Origin: Anaerococcus sp. Marseille-Q7828
GTDB lineage: Bacteria > Bacillota > Clostridia > Tissierellales > Peptoniphilaceae
Direction of reading: 5' to 3'
Assembly: GCF_949769285.1 (NCBI RefSeq)
Contig: NZ_OX458331.1
Span: forward strand, 1 to 64,000
DNA: 64,000 nucleotides
Shown: positions 10,866 to 21,195 of the stretch, piece after piece
Layout of the letters: each line of letters starts with the position of its first letter
Numbering within the stretch: position 1 is the first letter of the stretch
Made by a program: the position numbers and the translations under genes
Notes under the pieces: generated by a model
The model's input: only the letters and a program-made list of their open reading frames with translations
The model's database searches: none
Told to the model about the DNA's origin: nothing

Positions 10866-12153
10866 AATCCATTAATTTTTGTAGAAGTTTTTAGTATGAG
10901 AATAAATTTTTCCACATTTTCCTTAAAATCTGTATCTGTCCTTGCATCTTATGAATTCTTTACCTTCTTGTGATATGTATTTGTCTTGAGTTTTATCGTA
11001 AATTAGGCTTTTCTTAAAACTTTGTTCCTTTTTATATTTTCGTGTTTTTGATTTTTCGTAGTTTGATGGTTTTATGTAGGATGTTAGATTATGTTCTGCT
11101 AGGTATACTTAGTTTTCTTCGCTTCCATATCCTGCATCTGCTACTATTTTATCTAGTTTGTTTGGATAGGTTTTTTGTAGTTTTTTTAAGAATGGTTTTA
11201 GGGTATACATATCATTTGGATGGTGGGATACATTTTCGCCTATGATGAAGACTGAGGCGCTTGCTAGGTCCTCCACGAGCCGGACGGGCTAGTTCATTGT
11301 AGGCTGGTTTTAGTTGACCGTTTCTCATATGGTCTTCTTTCATTCTCATGAAGGTTGCGTCATGGTCTGTTTTGGAGTAGGAGTTTCTGTTTTCTCCCAT
11401 TATTTCTAGATGTTTCTCGTACGTTTCTAACTTATTTTTCCATTCTTTTAATTGTTCATAGTCTCGTTGAAGGTGATGTTTTCTTTTTCCTTGACCATGT
11501 ACGAAGTTTATTTTCTTTTCTATACACTCTTTACTTACTGGATTAAATACTATTTTTACTACTTCTAATACTTGGGATGGTCTTAAGTCTTTATTTAAAT
11601 CAAAGTGTTTTATTATTTTAATTCTTAGCATTTCTTGCCACTTTTCTATGCTTCCTCTCCGGGCAAAGCTGTATCTGTTGGCATAGGCTTATATTTTTGT
11701 TCCATCTATGTATATACTTGATAGGTCTATTTGATTTTCTTCTATCAGTATATGGACTACTTTATTTAGCAGATTAGGGGCTAGTGTTACTATTTTTTGT
11801 CTAAATCTATTTATTGTTGAGTGATCTGACGGATTTTGCCCATCAAGAAGATATTTTATTCTTAGATTATATTTGCATGATTTCTCTATTTCTCTTGATG
11901 AAAATATTCCTTCAGAGTAGCAGAATATTATTATCTCTAGCATGGTTACTGGATTTACGGTAGGTTTTCTTCCAAATTATGAGTAGACTTTTTTTATTTC
12001 CGTTAGGTCTATCCTTTTGATTATTTTTTTTACAAGCCTTAGTTTAACATCATCTTGAATGTATACTTCTGTATTTATGTTTAATTTTAATTGAATTGTA
12101 TCATTAACTAGTGTAAAGTTAGTTAATGATTATGTATTACTATTTTGTTTCAT
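10866..12153 (-). pseudogene. IS1182-family transposase remnant
   Basis: Reading from ATG 12153, the frame shows DDVKLRLVKKIIKRIDLTEI, then the N-terminal transposase block SREIEKSCKYNLRIKYLLDG and IYIDGTKI, a middle block [20 protein letters not shown], and the catalytic-region ADAGYGSEEN. In-frame stops interrupt it after about residue 7, near 11976 and at 11692; the frame is also broken at 11265-11294 by a GC-rich insert, and again at the EEN motif near 11120. The C-terminus runs out near 10866. Two fragments of 84 and 139 codons remain open but should not be called as genes. Confidence 0.85.
11265..11294 (-). repeat. 30-base GC-rich repeat, copy 1
   Basis: On the minus strand this reads AACTAGCCCGTCCGGCTCGT and continues GGAGGACCTA; 29 of 30 bases match the plus-strand segment 47407-47436. 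It is far richer in GC than its surroundings and sits where the transposase should continue KPAYN-, so it looks inserted into, or substituted in, the IS relic. Confidence 0.8.
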
Positions 12154-12169
12154 AAATACATTGTATGAG

Positions 12170-12205
12170 AAAAAGACGAGGATGTTTAGTTTCCTCGTCT
12201 TTTTT
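12170..12205. terminator. Bidirectional terminator at the IS end
   Basis: AAAAAGACGAGGA and TCCTCGTCTTTTT form a long stem with T runs on both strands. It is inside the IS end, about 50 bases past the stop of the 1334-residue gene, and is that gene's only obvious terminator. Confidence 0.85.
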
Positions 12206-12254
12206 CTATGTTAGGACTTTTGCAAAAGCCCTCTTATTATTATGATATGATTAT

Positions 12255-15200
12255 TTACCCTATATCCCACCATTCTTTCTCACCTTTTGCAATATTTTTG
12301 ATGTAATCAACTACACCATTATCTTTGATCATATCTCTATCTATGAAAAATACCCCTGCAGCTGCTGCAATCATCTTAATTTGACTTGTGTCATCGTGAG
12401 AGTTTGTTGCAACTAGTACAGGTTTGGCATCCATACCAAACTGCTTTGCGTGGTTGTTGATTTCGTATAAGTCTTCATTTCTTATATGTCTTTCAATGGT
12501 CGATATGATTATAGTAGTAAAGCCCTTGGTACATACTATATCCAAGAAGTTTTCTATAGGTAGACTATCTTCCCTATAATCATCGTAGGCTTTCCACCTT
12601 AGGTTTACTCTTAATTTTATCTCATCAAAGTAATCTGCATATTTTAAAAGATCAAAGTAGGTAAAGACCCTGAGTATATTGCCCTTATTTGTATAATTCC
12701 TAAAGAATTCTCTGAAAGCTACATCTCCAAATTCGTAGGAAAATACAACAGACTTATCTTTGGCTTGTACATAGGCTTGATCATTAATTTTGTTAAATAT
12801 TCTAACATTACTTAACTCATTTGATAAGTCATACTCATCCATTATTTCATTGCTTATCTTGGCAAATTCTTTTGGATTTTCTACCTGGTATTCATATTCA
12901 AAAGCTAGTTTATCAGATACTACAAAATAAGAGTATTGATAGTTTTTCTTAGCTATTTCTTTTTTTATTAGATCAAAGCTTAGATTGTATTCGCATATAT
13001 TATTAGATATAAATTTTCCCAGGGCCATAGACATTTGATTATTATAGGAATCAATTTTGATTTTGCCAGGATTTACCGGGAATTCATAATTATAAATTAA
13101 TTCTTCTTTGACCAATTCATCCAATAGATGTTTTAGAGAAAGATATTTGGAAGCATCATTTCTTCTAAATGTAAAATCTCCAACTTCTATCAAAGAATGA
13201 TCTTCTTCTTTTTCAAATTTATCTAAGTTTAATATATAGTCATTTTCGCTATATTTTATTGCACTGGCAAATTGATCCCAATCATTGGAATCTAGTTTTA
13301 GATATGTTTGCCAAATCACTTCATAGTGGTTGATCAACCTAGTGACATTGGTTAGACTTATATTATCATAGACTTGGGCATTGTTTAGGAAGAAGGTCTC
13401 TCCCACAGTAAGTGAAGATCTGACATTGTAAAAGTCCAGAGCCTTGTAGCTTCCATTCCATTTGTTTGATCCAATATATTCGACAAATGGAAGTCCTGTA
13501 AATTCGGATCTTTTACCGTCTAAGTGGCTATTTAGAGTCAAATCAACTAATGAATGTTCCTTATTGTAAAGTTGCATTTTTTCATAAGGAATCACTTCGA
13601 TTTTCATAGATTTTTGCAATCTCTTATTTCTTAAAAAGTTTTCTATCCTATTAATCTTGTTTCTATCAACATCTTCATCTGATAAAAATATGAGTTTTTC
13701 TGGGTCAAATTTGATTGCTGCAATGATATTAGCCCACAGATTTTCATCATCATCTAAAAACGGCTTAAAGATAGTCTTTATATTGTTTGTAGAAATAAAT
13801 GGTATAGAATCAACTATCATGTAATCTATTGCTCTGATATCAAATGTTTGATTTCTCTTAATCAGTAAGTTTAAGTCATCTTTAATCTGATAGTAATCAT
13901 TTGTAAGTATACTCAAATCTGGGTTGGCTTTTTGGAGTATTTCTTCTATGTCATAGGTTAAAAGATTTAAAGTATTGTTTGAATAGTACTCGTTTTCCAT
14001 GATGCTGTAGGACAATTTTACAAGTTTTACCCACAAAGGTCTGAGCTCTTTTAGATATTGGTTATCGTTCCAGAAAGTATTATTCAATATATTTAATATC
14101 CTTGATTTGATTTGCTCTTCCTTGTAGATAGTTTTTTCTTGTATTAAATTGTTGATATGAACGGAAATCTCATCTAATTCGTCGTTTTCTCCCTTTTTGA
14201 CCCTATCTATATGGTTATTGACGATAAGTGGGTGGAATTTGTTTTGGAAGTCTGCATAGGATTTCTGGTCAACATAGGCATAAGAATTTAGCTCAGCTTC
14301 ACTTGGAAGCTTAAAACCTTGAGCTATCATAAATCTATTCCAAGAGTGGTGTTCACATTCAGCTAAAATATCTCTAATATTTAATTCATCTTCATCTTGG
14401 CAAGCCTTTACGACCTTATTATAAAATAAAAATTCTCTATCATCTGTGTCATTCACGCCTGCCATATAAATCAGGTACTCAATGGATAGGGCAACCCTAA
14501 TGGATGATTTTAAATTGTAGAAATCATCCTTTGAGAAGCTTTCCCATATGCTGTTATAGTCAATCCTCTCACCAAAATTCTTCAAGGCATGCAACCTATA
14601 TATACTAAATGCCTTGTCTAAAATCCCATCATGGTGATTTTTGTTTCTGAAGGTCAAAGCTGATGCCAGATCTAGATTATAAAACTCTATATTCTTTCCA
14701 TGCCTTATATCCACTTCGTGGTTATTCCTAGAATAGTTTAGGATAACTCTTTTTTGACCGTCATCTTTAAATTCATTGTATAAGGCATCAGCTAGATTGT
14801 AATAATCGTAACCAGTCTTATCCAAGATCAGTATGTAAGATTGGTCTATTCTTTCTTTTGATGATAGGAAATTTATATATGCATATGCCTGGTCAGTAAT
14901 TTTTTCATTAATATTGCTCATGCTTAATTTGCTATTGAGAGATATTTCTGTAGTTTTTGCCAAAAGAGGGTTTTCTCTTAGCATATCATCATAGAATTTC
15001 TTTGGATTCTTATCATAAAATGATATGTTCAAATCCACTCCTTTTACATTTGCAATAGAAAATATAAAAGAAAATAGAACTCTCGAAATCTCATTGTTGC
15101 CAACTATAGCTACATCCATAGATTTTTTGCCGTCTTTGTCGACTATATAGTTATAAAGTCTCTTATAGTCAAGAAAATATGCAGCGGAAATTATATTGGC

Positions 15201-16259
15201 AAAGTCTTCGTTGTTTCTAAATCTAAGATAACTTTCTATATCGTCAAGACTATTTTTAAAATCATAGGCGCTAATATATCTATGTACTGTAAGTGAGTCT
15301 TGCAGTAATTTTATTATGCCTTCTGTAGCTTTTGATGTAAGCAGGATTTTGTTTGATTTATTGCTTAAGGTATCTTCCAGATTTCTCCTCAGATAATCCA
15401 TATCTTCATTTTCTAGCTCAGTAGGATATCTGTCCATTAGTAGAAAGAAGAAGGTTACCCCCAGCATATAAACATCGATTTCTTCAGTAATGAAAAAATC
15501 TTTTCTATTAGCTATATCTGTTATAAACCTAAGTTCTGGAGGAATGAACGCCCTCTCATTTGGCATAGAAAATTCATTTATATATTCTAGCTCATTAAGG
15601 TCAATAGCCGCATCGAAGTCAAAAAGTTTCACCTTACCGTTGTTATAATCATAGAGAATATTGGCTGGTTTCAAATCCATATATATGATGTCTTTGTTGT
15701 GAAGGTGAACTAATATATCAGCGGTCTGCTTTAATATATCTACTATCCTAATCAAGTCTAGATTGTAATATTTATCAACACTTGTGGCCGTATCAACTTC
15801 GTATAGGGAATAAAGGTAAGAGTTATCAATCTCAACCCTATATGGCCTTACAATCCTGCTTTCCAAATAAGGATCCATATCAAGAATCCTTATGTGCTTA
15901 CTGTAAGCATCTATAAAAGAATTTCGATCTTTTTTTATCCTATCTTCGCTTTCAAAATCTACAGGATCAAAATATAATTCCAATCTATTGAGTGGATTTC
16001 TTTCGGCAGTTATTTTTTCCTCGTCATAATTTGGATAAAACTCTTTCATAATCATCTTCTTTTTTGGTGGGTAAGTATCGTCTACTTCTACCTCATATAC
16101 TAAAGATGATCCTCCTTGGCCGATGAGTTTTTTTACCTCAACCTCGTATTTGACCTCACCCATCATGGATATAATATTAAATTTTTCTCCAACAAGCGAA
16201 GTTCTTTTACTAGTTTGTTCACTTGTATTAATATTTTCTTGTGAAATCAAAGTGTCCAT
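12255..16259 (-). CDS. Protein kinase / Rossmann / RyR-like / Card1(DUF1887)-like multidomain protein
   Basis: A 1334-residue cytoplasmic protein without signal peptide. Residues about 42-345 are a Ser/Thr kinase fold: loop GQGGSS (47-52), Lys72 in MKEFYP, catalytic loop YMDLKPAN (193-200), DFD (214-216) instead of DFG, and IPPEL. Residues 381-540 look like a TrkA-type Rossmann domain beginning VAIVGNNEISRVL. Residues 632-690 contain CEHHSWNRFMIAQGF and FHPLIV, resembling bacterial RyR domains. Residues about 806-970 resemble the CARF-like part of DUF1887/Card1 (ANIIAAIKFDPEKLIFLSD, SLTVGETFFL), and 1180-1334 the Card1 nuclease part (LDIVCTKGF, FGMDAKPVLVATNS), with the usual catalytic lysine missing. 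The domain calls rest on remembered family patterns; the role, possibly in signalling or phage defence, is inference. Confidence 0.7.
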   Translation of the reverse strand: MDTLISQENINTSEQTSKRTSLVGEKFNIISMMGEVKYEVEVKKLIGQGGSSLVYEVEVDDTYPPKKKMIMKEFYPNYDEEKITAERNPLNRLELYFDPVDFESEDRIKKDRNSFIDAYSKHIRILDMDPYLESRIVRPYRVEIDNSYLYSLYEVDTATSVDKYYNLDLIRIVDILKQTADILVHLHNKDIIYMDLKPANILYDYNNGKVKLFDFDAAIDLNELEYINEFSMPNERAFIPPELRFITDIANRKDFFITEEIDVYMLGVTFFFLLMDRYPTELENEDMDYLRRNLEDTLSNKSNKILLTSKATEGIIKLLQDSLTVHRYISAYDFKNSLDDIESYLRFRNNEDFANIISAAYFLDYKRLYNYIVDKDGKKSMDVAIVGNNEISRVLFSFIFSIANVKGVDLNISFYDKNPKKFYDDMLRENPLLAKTTEISLNSKLSMSNINEKITDQAYAYINFLSSKERIDQSYILILDKTGYDYYNLADALYNEFKDDGQKRVILNYSRNNHEVDIRHGKNIEFYNLDLASALTFRNKNHHDGILDKAFSIYRLHALKNFGERIDYNSIWESFSKDDFYNLKSSIRVALSIEYLIYMAGVNDTDDREFLFYNKVVKACQDEDELNIRDILAECEHHSWNRFMIAQGFKLPSEAELNSYAYVDQKSYADFQNKFHPLIVNNHIDRVKKGENDELDEISVHINNLIQEKTIYKEEQIKSRILNILNNTFWNDNQYLKELRPLWVKLVKLSYSIMENEYYSNNTLNLLTYDIEEILQKANPDLSILTNDYYQIKDDLNLLIKRNQTFDIRAIDYMIVDSIPFISTNNIKTIFKPFLDDDENLWANIIAAIKFDPEKLIFLSDEDVDRNKINRIENFLRNKRLQKSMKIEVIPYEKMQLYNKEHSLVDLTLNSHLDGKRSEFTGLPFVEYIGSNKWNGSYKALDFYNVRSSLTVGETFFLNNAQVYDNISLTNVTRLINHYEVIWQTYLKLDSNDWDQFASAIKYSENDYILNLDKFEKEEDHSLIEVGDFTFRRNDASKYLSLKHLLDELVKEELIYNYEFPVNPGKIKIDSYNNQMSMALGKFISNNICEYNLSFDLIKKEIAKKNYQYSYFVVSDKLAFEYEYQVENPKEFAKISNEIMDEYDLSNELSNVRIFNKINDQAYVQAKDKSVVFSYEFGDVAFREFFRNYTNKGNILRVFTYFDLLKYADYFDEIKLRVNLRWKAYDDYREDSLPIENFLDIVCTKGFTTIIISTIERHIRNEDLYEINNHAKQFGMDAKPVLVATNSHDDTSQIKMIAAAAGVFFIDRDMIKDNGVVDYIKNIAKGEKEWWDIG

Positions 16260-16499
16260 TTAGAATTCCTCTCATATCTAGGTCAGTAAATTACCCTTTA
16301 ATTATGAAGTATGTTATAATATAAACATAAGTAAAGAATAAAAATAGTGTTATAATCATTATACAACATTTGTAAGATTTAAGATAGGCAGGCAATTTTC
16401 TACGATAAATTGTTACTAGGAAAATATATATTGATTTTTTTAGTGAATAATATATTTCAAAGAGTATAATTAATACAATAAATTACTAGGGAGGAAAAT
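16260..16499. other. Divergent spacer between the kinase gene and the luciferase-like gene
   Basis: A 240-base AT-rich spacer that must hold both promoters. A TATAAT lies at 16466-16471, about 28 bases before the plus-strand gene, without a convincing -35 box; for the minus strand TTTTTA-17-TATTAT near 16315-16343 is a weak candidate. No RNA gene or operator was recognised. Confidence 0.35.
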
Positions 16500-17501
16500 A
16501 TGAAACTAGGAGTCCATGATTTGATGCTGAAGTCGCGTGGAATGACCAATCAAGAATTTTTTGATGATACGAGAAAATTAGTCCACACTTTAGATGAGAT
16601 GGGATATGAAAGATATTGGTTTGCAGAACACCACGGTTATGAAAGTTTACTTGCCGTAGCTCCAGAAATATTGGCGAGCTATTTTCTAGCAGAAACTAAA
16701 AATATTCATGTAGGTGCTGGTGGTTGTATGATAATGCATTACTCGCCTCTTAAGATAGCAGAAGTTTTTAAAACTATGGCTGAACTAGCACCAGGTAGAG
16801 TTGATATCGGTATAGGAAGAGCTCCTGGAACTGGTGTATCAGAATCACGTGCATTAAATCACAAATTCGAAGATAAATCTCCAGAATTATTTGATGAGAT
16901 TGAAATTATTTTGGATTACCTAGTTGACAAAAAACCAACAGACCCTATCTATAGACACGTAAAAGCTATACCAAACAAAAATGAACAAAAAGTTAATCCT
17001 ACCATGTTAGGTTCTACTGGTAAGGCTGTGGAAAAAGCCGCAGAATTTGGACTACCATACTCTCACGCAAAATTCTTCTTATTTGAAACTCCAGCTGAAG
17101 TTTTCGATACTTACAGATCAAATTTCAAGGCTTCAGAATTTGCTGACAAACCATATACTTCAATGTCTTACAAGATGTTAATCAGTGATGATCAAGATGA
17201 ACTTGAATATTTAGGAAAATCTTTTGAATACTTCCATATCCAACAAACCAAAGGTGATTGGAGTGGAATCCTAGATCCAGAAGAGCTAAAAGACTATCGC
17301 TTTAGCTTAAACGAACAAGCAGTACTAAAAAAAGCCTACGAACAAAGATTCTTACTTAAGGGCAGCAAACAAGAAATAGCTGATATCCTAGAAGACGAAA
17401 TCGAAACATTCTACCTAGATGAAATCCTATGCTTCGCACCAATCTGGGGTATAGACAACAGAATCGCAACATACAAAGCATTAAAAGAAATATTTGAATA
17501 A
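16500..17501 (+). CDS. Luciferase-like (LLM class) flavin-dependent oxidoreductase
   Basis: A 333-residue TIM-barrel flavoprotein of the bacterial-luciferase superfamily, most like the MsnO8 subgroup. Family segments seen are YWFAEHHG (residues 39-46), HVGAGGCMIMHYSPLKIAEV near 75-95 and the FMN-phosphate-binding GRVDIGIGRAPGTG near 100-113. The substrate is unknown and the name luciferase does not imply light emission; such proteins use reduced flavin. GGGAGG precedes ATG. It is monocistronic with its own terminator. Confidence 0.88.
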   Translation: MKLGVHDLMLKSRGMTNQEFFDDTRKLVHTLDEMGYERYWFAEHHGYESLLAVAPEILASYFLAETKNIHVGAGGCMIMHYSPLKIAEVFKTMAELAPGRVDIGIGRAPGTGVSESRALNHKFEDKSPELFDEIEIILDYLVDKKPTDPIYRHVKAIPNKNEQKVNPTMLGSTGKAVEKAAEFGLPYSHAKFFLFETPAEVFDTYRSNFKASEFADKPYTSMSYKMLISDDQDELEYLGKSFEYFHIQQTKGDWSGILDPEELKDYRFSLNEQAVLKKAYEQRFLLKGSKQEIADILEDEIETFYLDEILCFAPIWGIDNRIATYKALKEIFE

Positions 17502-17507
17502 TATAAT

Positions 17508-17546
17508 AATCAACCAGGGTTTTATAAGAATTCTGGTTGATTTTTT
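17508..17546 (+). terminator. Terminator after the luciferase-like gene
   Basis: AATCAACCAG and CTGGTTGATT pair around a 15-base loop, followed by a T run. Confidence 0.85.
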
Positions 17547-17573
17547 ATTTTAAATTCTTTATATTTTATCAAT

Positions 17574-17610
17574 CAAAAATGACCCCAAAATAATAATATT
17601 CTGGGGTCAT
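17574..17610 (-). terminator. rpoBC terminator
   Basis: On the minus strand ATGACCCCA and TGGGGTCAT pair around a loop, followed by TTTTT. It starts about 11 bases after the rpoC stop. Confidence 0.85.
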
Positions 17611-17620
17611 AGAATTTTAC

Positions 17621-20600
17621 CTATTTTTGATATTCTTCTTCTGCCGCTTCTCTTTCTTCCAATTCTTTTAGGTTAAGAGCAATCAGTACATCTTCTGCTT
17701 CTTTTGTCTCATAGTCGATTTCTACGTCGTTGTAGCGTTTCATACCAGTTCCTGCTGGTATTAGTTTACCTATGATGATATTTTCTTTTAGACCCATTAG
17801 GTCGTCAACTTTTCCTTTGATTGATGCATCTGTAAGAACTCTTGTTGTTTCTTGGAAGGATGCTGCTGATAACCATGAATCAGTAGCTAGAGATGCCTTT
17901 GTTATACCAAGAAGTTCTTGGGTATATTCTGCTGGTTTCTTGCCTTCTTCTATCATTTGATCGTTGATCCTATCAACTTCTCTGCGTTCTTGTAGAGATC
18001 CTGGTAGGAATTCTGTATCTCCTGATTCGTCAATTGTAACTTTCTTAAGCATTTGACGGGCAATTACTTCTATGTGTCTGTCGTCGATTTCTACACCTTG
18101 GATTCGGTATACTTTTTGTACTTCTTTGGTGATGTAGTTTTGTACACCAATCTTGCCTAGTACATTTAGTACATCGTGTGGATCTAGGGAACCTTCTGTT
18201 AGTTGGTCACCTTTTTCTACTACATCGCCATCGTGAACAAGTATTCTTGATCCGAATGGGATATTGTATTTTTGTGCATATCCATCTTCAGATAGTATTT
18301 CAACGTCAGTTTTCTTTTCGTTTTGGATAAGTGTTACTGTACCACTGTTTTCTGCAATATAAGCAAGTCCCTTTGGTTTTCTAGCTTCAAATAACTCTTC
18401 TACCCTTGGAAGACCTGATGTGATTCCAACACCTGCTATACCACCTGAGTGGAAGGTACGCATGGTTAGCTGGGTACCTGGTTCACCGATTGATTGGGCA
18501 GCAATGATTCCTACTGCTTCTCCAATATTTACTGGTTTACCAGTTGCAAGGTTTCTACCATAGCATTTTGCACAAACACCGTGTTCTGCCTTACATTCTA
18601 GAACTGAGCGTAGTTTTACTTTTTTAACGCCTGCTGCTACTATTCTATCTGCTGTATCTTCATCGATTAGTTGGTCTTTGTGGGCTAGGATTTCTCCATT
18701 TTCATCTTTGACATCTTCAAATGATGTACGGCCAACTATACGAGTGTATAGATTTTCTACTAATTCATTGCCATCTTTAAATTCGTAGGCTTCGACATAA
18801 CCATTGGTATGGCAATCATCTTCTGTTACTATAACATCTTGAGATATGTCTACCATACGACGGGTTAGGTAACCAGAGTCTGCTGTACGTAGGGCGGTAT
18901 CTGTAAGGCCCTTACGTGAACCGTGTGAAGATATAAAGTATTCTTGTACAGAAAGACCTTCACGGAAGTTTGCCTTTACTGGGATTTCTATTGTTTTACC
19001 ATCGGCCTGACTCATAAGACCACGCATACCACCTAGCTGTCTGATTTGGTTGGTAGAACCACGGGCACCAGAGTCTGCAAAAATCTTGATGTTGTTGTCA
19101 TCTCTTAGGTCTGTTAGTAGAGCGTCTGTTACTTTATCAGTTGTCACTCTCCAAATATCGATAACTTTTTCGTATCTTTCATCATCAGTGATAAGACCAC
19201 GTCTATAAAGTTTTTCGTATCTATCAACTTCTGCATCAGCTTCTGCTATTATATCCCATTTTTCTTTTGGAATATTAACGTCAGCCATGGATACTGTAAG
19301 TCCTGATAGGGTTGAATACTTATATCCTGTTTGCTTGATATAGTCTAGTACTTCAGCTGTCTTGATATTGCCGTGTTTTCTAAAGCATCTATCAACTATG
19401 TCTTTTAGAACTCCAGAGTCTGCTACTTGGTTTATTTCAAGTGAATATGGGTCTTCCTTACGATTTATATATCCCAAATCTTGAGGAATTCCTTCGTTGT
19501 AGATGAATCTACCTACAGAAGATTCTACAATTTTGCCTGAATCTCCGGCATCTTTTTTGATTCTAACACCAATTTTACTTTGGTATTCTACAGCTCCTGA
19601 AAGAAGGGCTTTTTTCATCTCATTGGTTGATTCAAATACCATACCCTCACCCTTGGCACCTTCTTTGATAGTTGTAAGATAATATGCACCAAGAACCATA
19701 TCTTGAGATGGAGTTGTAATTGGCTTACCATCTTTTAGACCTAAGATGTTGTTTGTTGACATCATTAGTAGTCTTGCTTCGATTTGTGCTTCGTTTGACA
19801 GTGGCAAGTGGATAGCCATTTGGTCCCCGTCAAAGTCGGCGTTAAATGCGTTACAAGCTAGTGGATGTAACTTGATTGCCTTACCTTCTACTAGAACTGG
19901 TTCAAATGCTTGTATACCAAGTCTATGTAGTGTAGGGGCACGGTTTAGTAAAACTGGGTGGTCTTTGATTACTTCTTCAAGTACTTCGTATACTCTAGGA
20001 TCTTTCTTTTCTACCATTTTTTTGGCAGCTTTAAGATTGTGAGCCATGCCACGATCTACTACCTTATTCATAATAAATGGTTTAAATAGCTCTAGAGCCA
20101 TTTCTTGAGGTAGACCACATTGGTTAAACTTAAGGTCTGGGCCTACTACGATTACAGAACGACCAGAATAGTCTACACGTTTACCAAGTAAGTTTTGACG
20201 GAAACGTCCAGATTTACCCTTTAGTAGGTCTGATAGAGACTTCATATTTCTGTTTGATGCGCCTGTTACAGCTCGTCCTCGACGGCCATTGTCAATTAGG
20301 GCATCGACAGCTTCTTGGAGCATTCTCTTTTCGTTACGAACGATAATTTCTGGTGCTCCTATATCAAGAAGTCTTTTTAGTCTGTTGTTTCTGTTGATTA
20401 CACGTCTATAAAGATCGTTAAGGTCACTTGTTGCAAATCTACCACCTTCAAGTTGAACCATTGGTCTAAGTTCTGGTGGCATAACTGGAAGTACATCTAA
20501 TATCATCCATTCAGGACGGTTGCCACTAGTCATAAAGGCATCAACAACTTCTAGACGTCTAGAAATTCTAACTTTCTTTTGACCTGTAGCATCTTCCAGT

Positions 20601-21187
20601 TCTTTCATTAGGGTTTCGTATTCTTTTTCTAGGTCAATGTTTGCTAAAAGTTCTTTTACAGCTTCAGCTCCCATTGCAGCCCTAAATTCTGTATCATCTG
20701 GGAATTTTTCTAAGGTATCTTGGTATTCACTTTCTGTGATATCTTGTTTTACCATTAGGTCTGTAGAACCAGGGTTGATTACTACATATGATGCAAAATA
20801 TAGGATTTTTTCTAGTATCCTTGGGCTCATATCCAAGAGTAGACCCATCTTTGATGGAATACCTTTGAAGTACCAAATATGGGAAACTGGAGCAGCAAGT
20901 TCGATATGACCCATTCTTTCACGGCGAACTTTTGCCTTGGTTACTTCAACCCCACATTTTTCACAAACTACTCCCTTGTAGCGGATTCTCTTGTATTTAC
21001 CACAAGAACATTCATAATCTTTTGTTGGTCCAAAGATTTTTTCACAAAATAGACCATCTTTTTCTGGCTTAAGGGTTCTATAATTGATTGTCTCTGGTTT
21101 TTTAACTTCACCATGAGACCAGGATCTGATTTTTTCAGGGGATGCGATTTTCATCCTCATCCCATCAAAAGTTTGTATTTCGCTCAT
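17621..21187 (-). CDS. rpoC: RNA polymerase subunit beta'
   Basis: Largest catalytic subunit of RNA polymerase. The 1188-residue protein has the N-terminal zinc ribbon [14 protein letters not shown] (residues about 60-78), the bridge to [16 protein letters not shown], and the absolutely conserved [12 protein letters not shown] with the three Mg-binding aspartates near residue 450. The trigger-loop region TMRTFHSGG and second zinc-binding site CAKCYGRN are present. The ATG lies eight bases after the rpoB stop, and its GGGAG site overlaps the end of rpoB, so translation is coupled. Confidence 0.98.
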   Translation of the reverse strand: MSEIQTFDGMRMKIASPEKIRSWSHGEVKKPETINYRTLKPEKDGLFCEKIFGPTKDYECSCGKYKRIRYKGVVCEKCGVEVTKAKVRRERMGHIELAAPVSHIWYFKGIPSKMGLLLDMSPRILEKILYFASYVVINPGSTDLMVKQDITESEYQDTLEKFPDDTEFRAAMGAEAVKELLANIDLEKEYETLMKELEDATGQKKVRISRRLEVVDAFMTSGNRPEWMILDVLPVMPPELRPMVQLEGGRFATSDLNDLYRRVINRNNRLKRLLDIGAPEIIVRNEKRMLQEAVDALIDNGRRGRAVTGASNRNMKSLSDLLKGKSGRFRQNLLGKRVDYSGRSVIVVGPDLKFNQCGLPQEMALELFKPFIMNKVVDRGMAHNLKAAKKMVEKKDPRVYEVLEEVIKDHPVLLNRAPTLHRLGIQAFEPVLVEGKAIKLHPLACNAFNADFDGDQMAIHLPLSNEAQIEARLLMMSTNNILGLKDGKPITTPSQDMVLGAYYLTTIKEGAKGEGMVFESTNEMKKALLSGAVEYQSKIGVRIKKDAGDSGKIVESSVGRFIYNEGIPQDLGYINRKEDPYSLEINQVADSGVLKDIVDRCFRKHGNIKTAEVLDYIKQTGYKYSTLSGLTVSMADVNIPKEKWDIIAEADAEVDRYEKLYRRGLITDDERYEKVIDIWRVTTDKVTDALLTDLRDDNNIKIFADSGARGSTNQIRQLGGMRGLMSQADGKTIEIPVKANFREGLSVQEYFISSHGSRKGLTDTALRTADSGYLTRRMVDISQDVIVTEDDCHTNGYVEAYEFKDGNELVENLYTRIVGRTSFEDVKDENGEILAHKDQLIDEDTADRIVAAGVKKVKLRSVLECKAEHGVCAKCYGRNLATGKPVNIGEAVGIIAAQSIGEPGTQLTMRTFHSGGIAGVGITSGLPRVEELFEARKPKGLAYIAENSGTVTLIQNEKKTDVEILSEDGYAQKYNIPFGSRILVHDGDVVEKGDQLTEGSLDPHDVLNVLGKIGVQNYITKEVQKVYRIQGVEIDDRHIEVIARQMLKKVTIDESGDTEFLPGSLQERREVDRINDQMIEEGKKPAEYTQELLGITKASLATDSWLSAASFQETTRVLTDASIKGKVDDLMGLKENIIIGKLIPAGTGMKRYNDVEIDYETKEAEDVLIALNLKELEEREAAEEEYQK

Positions 21188-21195
21188 AAATCTCC

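Larger units (their letters stand above)
10780..12232 (-). mobile_element. Decayed IS1182-like insertion sequence
   Basis: A relic holding a broken minus-strand transposase. The upstream end carries AGGACTTTTGCAAAAGCCCT (12213-12232), a near-palindrome resembling terminal repeats of this family, and a hairpin at 12170-12205. The opposite end cannot be defined and seems lost; the coordinates there are approximate. Three in-frame stops and a foreign 30-base GC-rich insert show the copy is long inactive. Confidence 0.75.

Noticed and set aside
11212-11631. Open frame of 139 codons with a basic C-terminus ([11 protein letters not shown]) as an independent gene
   Set aside because: It is the middle of the broken IS1182 transposase; the odd C-terminus is produced by the 30-base GC-rich insert read out of context.
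11689-11943. 84-codon open frame as a small gene
   Set aside because: Its sequence is the N-terminal block of the same transposase, bounded by in-frame stops.
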